From assembly GCF_019039035.1 (NCBI RefSeq), contig NZ_JAHNZT010000024.1, positions 60,229 through 124,228 of the forward strand: 64,000 bases of DNA, written 5' to 3'. The notes below the pieces were generated by a model. The model was given only the letters and a program-made list of their open reading frames with translations, was not told where the DNA came from and did no database searches. A program made the position numbers and the translations under genes. Positions 41,900 to 49,127 of this stretch are shown here, piece after piece (position 1 is the first letter of the stretch; each line of letters opens with the position of its first letter). The stretch comes from Citreicoccus inhibens (lineage in GTDB: Bacteria; Myxococcota; Myxococcia; Myxococcales; Myxococcaceae).

Positions 41900-43321
41900 T
41901 CACAAGGAGCCCGCGGGCTTCGCGGTCGCACCCTCCTTCGCGAGGTGCTTGAGCGTCAGGTAGACGAACTCCGCGCCGGGTTGCAGCGACCCCACGGGGA
42001 TGCGTTCGCCGGGCGCGTGCGCGGTGCGCGCGTCGTCGGGCGTGAGCGCGAACAGGTCGATGCCATAGGCGTGGATGCCCGCGCGGCGCAGCGCGGCGGA
42101 CTCGGTGGTGCCAGTGGACATGCGCGGGATGACGGGCACCCCCGGCCACACGCGCGCGGCGGCGGACGTCACGGCGCGAAACAGCGCGTTGTCTCCCACG
42201 GGGGACATGGGCGAGTCGGGTGGGCTCACGTCCATCTCCACCTCGAGGGTGGGATCCGCGAGGGTGGAGACAATGCGCGCGCGGACGGCGCGGGCGTCAT
42301 CATCGGGCAGCAGGCGGCAGTTGAGCGTGGCCTCGGCGGAGGCGGGGATGACGTTGGGGCGCGTGCCTGCTTGGAAGAGCGTGGGCACGCAGGTGGTGCG
42401 CAGGACGGCGCCGAGCGCGGGCTCCAGGCGCGCGACGGCGTCCACATCCGCCTGGGCGGGGGCGTCCGGCGCGGCGGCGATGCGGCGCAGCGCCTGGCCC
42501 AGCTCGCCCGGAGTGACGGCGGCGCGACCTTGGACATGGAGGCGGGTCGCGGGCGTCAGGCGCGCGGGAAAGGTGAGCGTGCCCACGCGCGCCACGGCTT
42601 GCGCCACGCGCACCAGCGGGCCCGGCTCCACGGGCGGCGCGGACGAGTGGCCGCCGGGGCCCTTCGCCCGCAGGACCACGTTGCGCGACACACGCTCCGC
42701 GGCCTGCACGGCGACGAAGAGCACGCGGCGCCGGTCGCCGGACAGCTCCGTGAGTCCTCCCTCGTTGAGCGCGAACTCCGCCTCGCGCAGCTCGGGCCGG
42801 TGCTCCAGCATCCAGTCCAAGCCCTGACCGGAGCCCACCTCTTCATCCGCGCCCAGGTAGAGCACCACGTCGCGCGACAGGGAGGCGCCCTCGCGCTTGA
42901 GCCGGCGCAGCGCGAGGACGCTGGCGGCCACCATGCCTTTGTTGTCCTGGACGCCGCGGCCGAAGAGCAGGCCGCTCTTCTCGGTGAGGACCCACGGGTC
43001 GGTCTCCCACTCGGCGCGCACGGCGGGCACGGTGTCCAGGTGCGCCACCACCAACACGGGCCGACCCGTGCCGCGTCCCTTCAGGCGCGCCAGGAGGTTG
43101 CCGCGGCCGGGTGAGGGCTCGACCAGCTCTGATTCGATGCCCGCCTCTTGGAGCCACCGCGCCGCGACTCGGGCCGCGGCGACCTCGTTGCCGGGAGGAT
43201 TGGAGGTGTCCGCGGCGATCAGCTCCGCGAGCAGCGCACGCATCTCAGCGGCCTCTCGGGGGCCGTCCGCGAGGCAGAGCCCCGGGACCAGGAGCAACAG
43301 GATGCAGGGCAAGGAGCGCAT
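41900..43321 (-). CDS. secreted M20-family metallopeptidase
   Basis: The protein is 473 aa from the ATG at 43321, chosen because a signal peptide starts there (MRSLPCILLLLVPGLCLA). Zinc-site motifs are VVAHLDTVPA, GRGVQDNKGMVAA, YLGADEEVGSGQGLDW and, late, RMSTGTTESAALRRAGI. A dimerisation domain is inserted (GGHSSAPP onward). M20 enzymes cleave dipeptides, amino-acid amides or acylated amino acids. It is transcribed in the same direction as the C39 gene, 31 bp upstream of it. Confidence 0.92.
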   Translation of the reverse strand: MRSLPCILLLLVPGLCLADGPREAAEMRALLAELIAADTSNPPGNEVAAARVAARWLQEAGIESELVEPSPGRGNLLARLKGRGTGRPVLVVAHLDTVPAVRAEWETDPWVLTEKSGLLFGRGVQDNKGMVAASVLALRRLKREGASLSRDVVLYLGADEEVGSGQGLDWMLEHRPELREAEFALNEGGLTELSGDRRRVLFVAVQAAERVSRNVVLRAKGPGGHSSAPPVEPGPLVRVAQAVARVGTLTFPARLTPATRLHVQGRAAVTPGELGQALRRIAAAPDAPAQADVDAVARLEPALGAVLRTTCVPTLFQAGTRPNVIPASAEATLNCRLLPDDDARAVRARIVSTLADPTLEVEMDVSPPDSPMSPVGDNALFRAVTSAAARVWPGVPVIPRMSTGTTESAALRRAGIHAYGIDLFALTPDDARTAHAPGERIPVGSLQPGAEFVYLTLKHLAKEGATAKPAGSL

Positions 43322-43403
43322 GGCGACCGTGCGGAACGCGGGTGGAGGACGCGGGTTCATTGTAGCGTGCGCGCCACGACACGCGGTCGCGGGGAGAGAC
43401 ACC

Positions 43404-44261
43404 ATGATTCGGTATGGCGCCAAGTTGGGGAAGTACGTGGTGGGCGGGGCGATGACGGAGGCCATGCGTCGCCAGTTGGAGGAGCGTGAGCCGTCCTCGG
43501 CGGGGTTGCCTCGGCCTCCCGTTGTTCCCCCCCCGACCGAGGGTGGATTCCAGAAGGGCGATGCGAAGTTGGCGCAGGTGGCGGACAAGCTGCGCGAGCC
43601 CATCCAGGACCCCACGAAGGCGGGCGTACAGGGCTTCATCCAGAGCCGCGTGGAGTTCGCGCAGGGCGCGGCGCAGGTCGGTGGCGCGGTCGTCCAGGGC
43701 GAGCTGGGCGTGCAGAACGTGACGCAGGCCGTGAGCGAGTTGGTGCAGAACGTGAAGTTCGCGGCACAGGTCGCGGACGTCTACGCCAACGATGCGCTCG
43801 ACGGGGATGACGCTCAGCGCGTGGTCCGCGCCGGGGTGAACGAGGCGGCGGAGAAGGCCTGGGAGAAGTTCCAGAACGCGACGCCCCTCGAGGCCGCGAA
43901 GCAGGTGGCCGAGGCCGCGAAGGCGGGGGCTCGGGGCTTCTACGCGGGGAGCACCACCTCCAAGGCTGGCGTGCAGGAGGTCAATGACGCCATGGCCGAG
44001 CGGGCCAGGTACGAGGCCCAGAAGGTGGGGACGACCGCCGCGGTGGCCGTGGGCGTGGGCGCCGTCGTCGGGATGGTGAATCCCGTCGCGGGAATGGTCG
44101 TCCGGGGCGTCGGGGCCGCGGCCGCCGGCTATCAGGCGTCCGGCGCCCTGCACGAGATGCACGGGAACTCCGAGCCCGGTGAGATGGGCGCGGTGCGCCG
44201 CGAACTCAACAAGGTCATCGAGGAGAAGTCGCGGCTGGGCTCGAACATGGACGTGGACTGA
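43404..44261 (+). CDS. unknown protein with glycine-rich hydrophobic C-terminal segment
   Basis: The protein is 285 aa. Residues 40-200 are Ala/Gln/Glu-rich helices suggestive of amphipathic coiled regions (QVGGAVVQGELGVQNVTQAV). Residues about 210-250 form a hydrophobic Ala/Gly/Val stretch (TTAAVAVGVGAVVGMVNP, VVRGVGAAAAGYQ), as in membrane-inserting or glycine-zipper proteins. No family is recognised. The last codons and stop lie in an 18-bp tandem duplication. Confidence 0.68.
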   Translation: MIRYGAKLGKYVVGGAMTEAMRRQLEEREPSSAGLPRPPVVPPPTEGGFQKGDAKLAQVADKLREPIQDPTKAGVQGFIQSRVEFAQGAAQVGGAVVQGELGVQNVTQAVSELVQNVKFAAQVADVYANDALDGDDAQRVVRAGVNEAAEKAWEKFQNATPLEAAKQVAEAAKAGARGFYAGSTTSKAGVQEVNDAMAERARYEAQKVGTTAAVAVGVGAVVGMVNPVAGMVVRGVGAAAAGYQASGALHEMHGNSEPGEMGAVRRELNKVIEEKSRLGSNMDVD

Positions 44262-44281
44262 GCCATGGACGTGGACTGAGC
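44246..44281 (+). repeat. perfect 18-bp tandem duplication spanning a stop codon
   Basis: CATGGACGTGGACTGAGC occurs twice in a row (44246-44263 and 44264-44281). The first copy provides the last residues and TGA of the upstream gene, and the second repeats them just after. It looks like a recent slippage event. Confidence 0.85.
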
Positions 44282-44304
44282 CCTCGCAACGGGAGACCGC
44301 ACCG

Positions 44305-45333
44305 ATGTCCGCATCCCTGAGTTTTCGCACCGTCGAGCTGCCGCTGCGTCACGCCTGGACCATCGCGCGGGGGACGAGCACGTCGAAGCGCAACGTGCTC
44401 GTGGAGCTCCGCGCCGGGGGCCACGTGGGCCACGGCGAGGCCGCGCCCAACGTGCGCTATGGCGAGTCCGCGGAGACGGTGACCGCCGCGCTCCAGGTGC
44501 TGGCTCCCGTGGTGGAGGGGCGAGACCCGCGCTGCTTTCGCGACGTCTCCGAGGCGCTGGAGGCGGCGCTGCCCGGCAATCACGCGGCGAAGGCGGCGGT
44601 GGACCTCGCGCTGCATGACCTGGCGGGGAAGCTGCTGGGCGCGCCGCTGTACCGGATGTTGGGCGTCACCCCGACGCGGATGCCGGCCACGTCGATGTCC
44701 ATTGGCATCGATGTGCCCGAGACGCTCGCGCTCAAGGTCCGCGAGGCCGCGGACTTCGCGGTCCTCAAGGTGAAGCTGGGCGCGGAGCGCGTGCGCGAGA
44801 CGTTCGGCGCCGTGCGGGCTCACACGCGGCAGCCCATCCGCGTGGATGCCAACGAGGCCTGGCGCCCCGCCGAGGCGCTGGCGCACATCGAGTGGCTCGC
44901 CTCGCAGGGCGTGGAGTTGGTGGAGCAGCCCTTGCCCGCGGCGGACGGGGACGGCGCGAAGTGGCTGCGCGCGCGCTCGCCGCTGCCCCTGGTGGCGGAC
45001 GAGGCCTTGTCCATGGCGGGCGACGTGCCTCGGCTGGTGGAGGGCTATCACGGCATCAATGTGAAGCTGCAGAAGTGCGGCGGCATCCGCGAGGCGCTGC
45101 GCATCATCGAGACCGCGCGCGCGTGTGGCCTGAGGGTGATGCTGGGCTGCATGGTGGAGACGGGCGTGGGCATCGCGGCGGGCGCGCAGCTCGCGCCGCT
45201 GGTGGATTGGGTGGACCTGGACGGCAACCTGCTGCTGGCGGAGGACCCGTTCGTGGGGCACCCCGTGGTGGCCGGGCGCATCCAGCTCGGGAGCGGCGCC
45301 GGACTCGGAGTCGAGCCCCGGGCCGCTTCATGA
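44305..45333 (+). CDS. enolase-superfamily L-Ala-D/L-Glu (dipeptide) epimerase
   Basis: The protein is 342 aa. The capping domain (1-120) precedes a barrel with the KVKLG lysine motif, metal ligands DANEAW, LVEQPL and ADEA, and the opposite lysine in NVKLQKCGG. This set matches muconate-lactonising/dipeptide-epimerase members. The enzyme inverts the D-Glu centre of murein L-Ala-D-Glu so the peptide can be degraded. It is the first gene of a three-gene coupled operon, which supports the murein role. Confidence 0.88.
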   Translation: MSASLSFRTVELPLRHAWTIARGTSTSKRNVLVELRAGGHVGHGEAAPNVRYGESAETVTAALQVLAPVVEGRDPRCFRDVSEALEAALPGNHAAKAAVDLALHDLAGKLLGAPLYRMLGVTPTRMPATSMSIGIDVPETLALKVREAADFAVLKVKLGAERVRETFGAVRAHTRQPIRVDANEAWRPAEALAHIEWLASQGVELVEQPLPAADGDGAKWLRARSPLPLVADEALSMAGDVPRLVEGYHGINVKLQKCGGIREALRIIETARACGLRVMLGCMVETGVGIAAGAQLAPLVDWVDLDGNLLLAEDPFVGHPVVAGRIQLGSGAGLGVEPRAAS

Positions 45334-46541
45334 AGGCCGCGCTCATCCAGGAGCCGATGGCGGTGCTGGCCGTGCTGCTCACCGTGCTGTCGGCGCTCTA
45401 CGCGGTGGAGCGGACGCGAGCGGGAGGCCGGCTGTTCCAGGTCGTGCCGCTGCTCGTGTTCGCGTACTTCGTGCCCACGCTGCTGTCGAACCTGGGCGTC
45501 ATCCCCACGCAGTCCGAGCTGTATCGCTTCGTCCGGATGTACCTGCTGCCCGGCAGTCTGGTGTTGCTGGTGCTGTCGGTGGACCTGCCCGGCATCGCGC
45601 GGCTCGGGCGAGACGCGGTGGTGCTCTTCCTGGCGGGCACGCTGGGCATCATGGTGGGGGGCCCGCTGGCGTACCTCGTGCTCGGGCGGCTGGTGCCAGC
45701 GGAGCTGGGGGACCAGGCGTGGAAGGGGCTCGCGGCGCTCAGCGGTTCGTGGATTGGCGGCAGCGCGAACTTCGTGGCCATTGGCCAGAGCGTGGGCGCG
45801 CTCGACAGCATCCTCAGCATGATGGTGGTGGTGGACGTGGGCGTCTCCAACGTGTGGACGGCGGTGCTGCTGTCCTTCGCGGGCCGGGAGCTGGCCATGG
45901 ACGCGCGCATCGGCGCGGACCGGCGCGCGCTGGAGGCGGTGCGCGAGGAGGCCGCTCGGCTCCAGGCGGGCACCGCGCGGCCCGCGAGCCTGCCGGACTT
46001 GATGTGGATGGTGACCATCGCCTTCGGGGTCACCGTGGCGGCCACCGAGCTGGCGGCGCGGCTGCCGGACATCGGCACGGTGGTGACAGGCTTCACGTGG
46101 GTGGTGCTGCTCGTGACGACCGCGGGCGTGGTGCTGTCCTTCACGCCGGCGCGGAAGCTGGAGGGCGCGGGCGCCAGCCGCATGGGCTCGCTGTTCCTCT
46201 ACCTGTTGGTGGCCACCATCGGGGCCCAGGCGGAGTTCCGCAAGTTGCTGGATGCCCCCGCGCTGGTGGCGGTGGGCGCGCTCTGGATGGTCATTCACGC
46301 CGGAGTCACCATGGGCGTGCGGCGCTACCTGCGCGCGCCCGTGTTCTTCGCGGCGGTGGGTTCGCAGGCGAACGTGGGAGGGACCGCGTCCGCGTCCGTG
46401 GTGGCGGCGGCGTTCCATCCCGCGCTCGCGCCGGTGGGCGTGCTGTTGGCGGTGCTGGGCTACGTGCTGGGGACCTACGGCGGGCTGGTGACGGCGTTGG
46501 TGCTGGAGCAGGTGCACCACTTCATCCACGGAGGCGGATGA
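45330..46541 (+). CDS. DUF819-family integral membrane protein
   Basis: The protein is 403 aa with about ten to eleven membrane helices. SGSWIGGSANFVAIGQSVG and VGSQANVGGTASASVVAAAF are the conserved glycine-rich signatures of DUF819. The family resembles transporters, but its substrate is not established. ATGA overlaps on both sides couple it to the epimerase and to the beta-lactamase-like protein, so transport of murein-derived peptides is a reasonable inference. Confidence 0.87.
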   Translation: MKAALIQEPMAVLAVLLTVLSALYAVERTRAGGRLFQVVPLLVFAYFVPTLLSNLGVIPTQSELYRFVRMYLLPGSLVLLVLSVDLPGIARLGRDAVVLFLAGTLGIMVGGPLAYLVLGRLVPAELGDQAWKGLAALSGSWIGGSANFVAIGQSVGALDSILSMMVVVDVGVSNVWTAVLLSFAGRELAMDARIGADRRALEAVREEAARLQAGTARPASLPDLMWMVTIAFGVTVAATELAARLPDIGTVVTGFTWVVLLVTTAGVVLSFTPARKLEGAGASRMGSLFLYLLVATIGAQAEFRKLLDAPALVAVGALWMVIHAGVTMGVRRYLRAPVFFAAVGSQANVGGTASASVVAAAFHPALAPVGVLLAVLGYVLGTYGGLVTALVLEQVHHFIHGGG

Positions 46542-47485
46542 TGCGCGCGGCGTGGATGTGCACGGCGGGGCTGGTCCTGAGCTGTGCGACCGCGCCGGTG
46601 CCCTCGGAGGCGCCTCGGCCCTCCCTGCAAGGCGTGGTGGATGGGCTCGTGCAAGAGGCCGCGCGGCTGGCTCCGGGCTCGGACGTGGCGATCGCGGTGC
46701 AGGAGGTGGGCACGGGCGAGTACGCGGGCGCGGCGGACGCGGTGCCGCATGTGTCCGCCAGCTCGGCCAAGGTGTTCTGGGTGGCGGCGGCGCTGCGGGA
46801 CGTGGCGCTGCCGCAGGTGGCGCCCCGCGCGGAGAAGGTCTTCCGCACCTCCGACAATGAGGCCTCGGGGGAGATCATCGACCTGGTGGGCGGCCCGGAC
46901 GCCATCAACGTCTACCTGCGGGAGCTGGGGCTCGGGAACACGGCGCTCACCAAGTGGAACTATGGCAAGCCGCGCTGGGCGACGAACTCTCCGCGCGCGT
47001 TGGGCAATGACAACTACTTCTGCGCGGCGGACGCGGTGTCCTTCCTGCGGCGCCTGGACCGGGGCGAGCTGCTGGACGCCGAGCGAACGGCGCGGCTGCG
47101 CGCCTGGATGTCGCTCACGCCGCGCGAGGGCTGCGGGGGGTGGTTGGGCACGCGCTTGCCCGCCGCCGCGCGCGCATCGTTGCAGCACAAGGGAGGATGG
47201 CTGCCTCCGGGGTGTTGCTCGGATGATGCGCGCTACAACGTCCTCAACGAGGTGGGGCTGGTGACGCTGCCCGAGGGTCGTCGCTACGCGGTGGCGCTGC
47301 TGGCCGCGCACGGCCCGGACTGGCCCAAGCAGGCCTTCTTCATCGAGCGCGCCTCGTGCGTGCTCTACCGCCACTTCTCGCGCGACGCGGCGCTGGACTG
47401 TGGTGACGCGCTCGCGGCGGCGGGTGGGCCCGCGCCCTTGCGGCTCGCGCCGGGAGAGGCGCCTCCGAACTACGACTGTGATTGA
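46538..47485 (+). CDS. class A beta-lactamase-like serine hydrolase lipoprotein
   Basis: The protein is 315 aa. The lipobox-like segment is GLVLSCATA. The penicillin-recognising motifs are in order: SxxK as S75-S-A-K78, SDN at 105-107, and KGG (HKGGW) replacing KTG. The Glu166 omega-loop motif of true class A enzymes is not obvious. It could be a carboxypeptidase or a peptide hydrolase acting on murein rather than a resistance enzyme. It is the last gene of the coupled operon and a strong inverted repeat follows the stop. Confidence 0.85.
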   Translation: MMRAAWMCTAGLVLSCATAPVPSEAPRPSLQGVVDGLVQEAARLAPGSDVAIAVQEVGTGEYAGAADAVPHVSASSAKVFWVAAALRDVALPQVAPRAEKVFRTSDNEASGEIIDLVGGPDAINVYLRELGLGNTALTKWNYGKPRWATNSPRALGNDNYFCAADAVSFLRRLDRGELLDAERTARLRAWMSLTPREGCGGWLGTRLPAAARASLQHKGGWLPPGCCSDDARYNVLNEVGLVTLPEGRRYAVALLAAHGPDWPKQAFFIERASCVLYRHFSRDAALDCGDALAAAGGPAPLRLAPGEAPPNYDCD

Positions 47486-47525
47486 GCGCGAGGCGCGCGC
47501 AGGGCGCCACCGTGCGCCTCGCGCT
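47485..47525 (+). terminator. 12-bp stem terminator after the epimerase operon
   Basis: Right after the stop, AGCGCGAGGCGC (47485-47496) pairs perfectly with GCGCCTCGCGCT (47514-47525) over a 17-nt loop. A short pyrimidine-rich run (TTCCCTGTCT) follows. This is the strongest terminator-like structure seen in the window. Confidence 0.7.
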
Positions 47526-47799
47526 TCCCTGTCTGGGAAGTCCAGGTCACCCCCTGCCGGACCCCATCGCTCGGCGCGGCGCGGGCCCCGTGCGCGCGCG
47601 GGATGCCCCCGGGGCAGGGGACCTTTCCACCAGGCAACGTCCTGGCGTCGTGCGGGGCGAAGTGACCGGTAGCGCGCGGTGCCAGCGTGCGCTGGCGCGC
47701 GGAATGGGCTGGACATGCTGGGCGCGGTGGGGCTCGGCGCTCAGCTTGCAATGCTGAAGGTCTCGCCGGAATCCGCCGGCTCATTGCTGGAGCATTGCC
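47526..47799 (+). other. leader and upstream region of the chaperone-usher operon
   Basis: No credible gene is visible in these 274 bp after the terminator. The first half is GC-rich with a short CCCCCGGGGC inverted repeat. The second half holds the -24/-12 promoter candidate and a Shine-Dalgarno-like CTGGAG about 10 nt before the ATG at 47800. Confidence 0.55.
47735..47750 (+). promoter_or_regulatory. candidate sigma54 (-24/-12) promoter
   Basis: CGGCGC-N5-TTGCA (47735-47750) fits the TGGCAC-N5-TTGCA consensus with the invariant GG and GC correctly spaced and only two mismatches. Transcription would start near 47761, giving a 39-nt leader. Spore-coat and developmental genes of myxobacteria are often sigma54-dependent. 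Confidence 0.6.
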
Positions 47800-48327
47800 A
47801 TGAAAGCCATTTCGCGTGTCGCCGCTGTCATTGGCGTCGCCTCTGCATTCGCCTCGTTCTCTGACGCGCACGCCGCCACGGCTACCGCGAACCTGACGGT
47901 GACGGCCACGGTGGGGTCGGTCTGCACCATCAGCTCGGGCACCTTGAACTTCGGCAGCTATGACCCGGTCGTCCTCAATGCGAGCACAGGCGTGGACCTG
48001 CTCGGCTCCGGCACCATGAACGTGCAATGCACGCTGCTGGGGACGGCCGTCGTCACGCTGGGGCAGGGCTCCAACGCCAACACGGGCTCCACGGATGCCG
48101 CGCCCCTGCGGCGGATGAAGAACACGGCCTCGGCGAACTACCTGTCCTATGCGCTGTATCAGGACGCCGCGCGCCTCGTGGTGTGGGGCAACACCGCGGG
48201 CACGGGCCTGGCTTACGTGGGCACCGGCCTGTCGGTCCCCGTGCCCGTCTACGGCACTGTCTCCAAGGGCCAGAACGTGCCCTCGGGCAACTACAGCGAC
48301 GTCGTCGTCGCCACCATCACCTTCTGA
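47800..48327 (+). CDS. spore coat U domain pilin-like protein
   Basis: The protein is 175 aa with a signal peptide ending SDAHA. The mature part has the SCPU/CsuA-B pattern: VCTISSGTLNFGSYDP near the start, MNVQCTLLGTAVVTLGQGS, and the closing GNYSDVVVATITF that serves as the donor strand partner. These subunits are assembled by archaic chaperone-usher machines. It matches M. xanthus protein U / McuA in context. It is the first gene of a four-gene operon. Confidence 0.9.
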   Translation: MKAISRVAAVIGVASAFASFSDAHAATATANLTVTATVGSVCTISSGTLNFGSYDPVVLNASTGVDLLGSGTMNVQCTLLGTAVVTLGQGSNANTGSTDAAPLRRMKNTASANYLSYALYQDAARLVVWGNTAGTGLAYVGTGLSVPVPVYGTVSKGQNVPSGNYSDVVVATITF

Positions 48328-48343
48328 GCGGGAGCGACGCGTC

Positions 48344-49117
48344 ATGTGCATCCGCTTGCTCTCCCGGACCCGAGCCCTCGTGGGATGGGCCGCCTTGGCC
48401 TGCATCCTTCCGCGAGGCGTGAGTGCCTCCTCGGTGGAGGTGAATCCGGTCCGGCTCGAACTGGCGTCCGGCGCCCGCGGGACGGTGGTGATGGTGAAGA
48501 ACCAAGGCACGGAGCCCACGCGCTTCCAGGCCTCGGTCCACACCTGGGCCCAGGACGAGCGCGGACACATGACGCTCGAACCCACGCAGGAGCTGTTCTT
48601 CTTCCCGTCGATGCTGACGCTGGAGCCAGGGGAGTCCCGGCCCATTCGGGTGGGTCTCTCCTCGGCTCCCGCGGAGGCGGAGCGCGCCTTCCGGCTCATC
48701 GTGGAGGAGCTGCCGCCGCTGGAGCCCGCCGTGCCCACGGCGGGCCTGAAGGTCCTCACCCGCGTCTCGCTGCCGGTGTTCGTCGCGCCCAAGCGCCGGG
48801 TCTTCGAGGGGCGCATCGAGGACGCGGAGGTGCGCGCGTCGCACGTGCGCCTGCGCGTGCGCAACGCGGGCACGGTGAACTTCTTCGTGCGTCAGGCGCG
48901 CGGTCACGGCCTGGACGCCGAGGGCAAGGCCGTGGCGGAGCTGGGGCAGCCGGGCTGGTACGTGCTGTCGGGCGGCTCGCAGGTCTTCGACCTGGAGGTT
49001 CCCTCGGAGCACTGTCGCAAGCTGCGCGCGGTGGATCTGGAGGTGGAGACGGACCAAGGCGTGCTTCGCCAGACCCTCCCCATTCCCAGCAGTGGGGCGG
49101 CGCCCTGCGCGCCGTGA
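48344..49117 (+). CDS. periplasmic pilus-assembly chaperone
   Basis: The protein is 257 aa with a signal peptide (LVGWAALACILPRGVSASS). Two Ig-like domains are visible: VEVNPVRLELASGARGTVVMVKN, FFFPSMLTLEPGESRPIRVG (edge strand region), then LPVFVAP. A Cys pair may form a disulfide. The protein should bind and donate a strand to SCPU subunits before delivery to the usher. It is placed 16 bp after the first SCPU gene. Confidence 0.9.
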   Translation: MCIRLLSRTRALVGWAALACILPRGVSASSVEVNPVRLELASGARGTVVMVKNQGTEPTRFQASVHTWAQDERGHMTLEPTQELFFFPSMLTLEPGESRPIRVGLSSAPAEAERAFRLIVEELPPLEPAVPTAGLKVLTRVSLPVFVAPKRRVFEGRIEDAEVRASHVRLRVRNAGTVNFFVRQARGHGLDAEGKAVAELGQPGWYVLSGGSQVFDLEVPSEHCRKLRAVDLEVETDQGVLRQTLPIPSSGAAPCAP

Positions 49118-49127
49118 GTCCATCGCC

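Noticed and set aside
45048..46529. 493-aa minus-strand frame opposite the DUF819 gene
   Set aside because: Extremely His/Arg/Gln-rich translation, antisense to a clear membrane protein.
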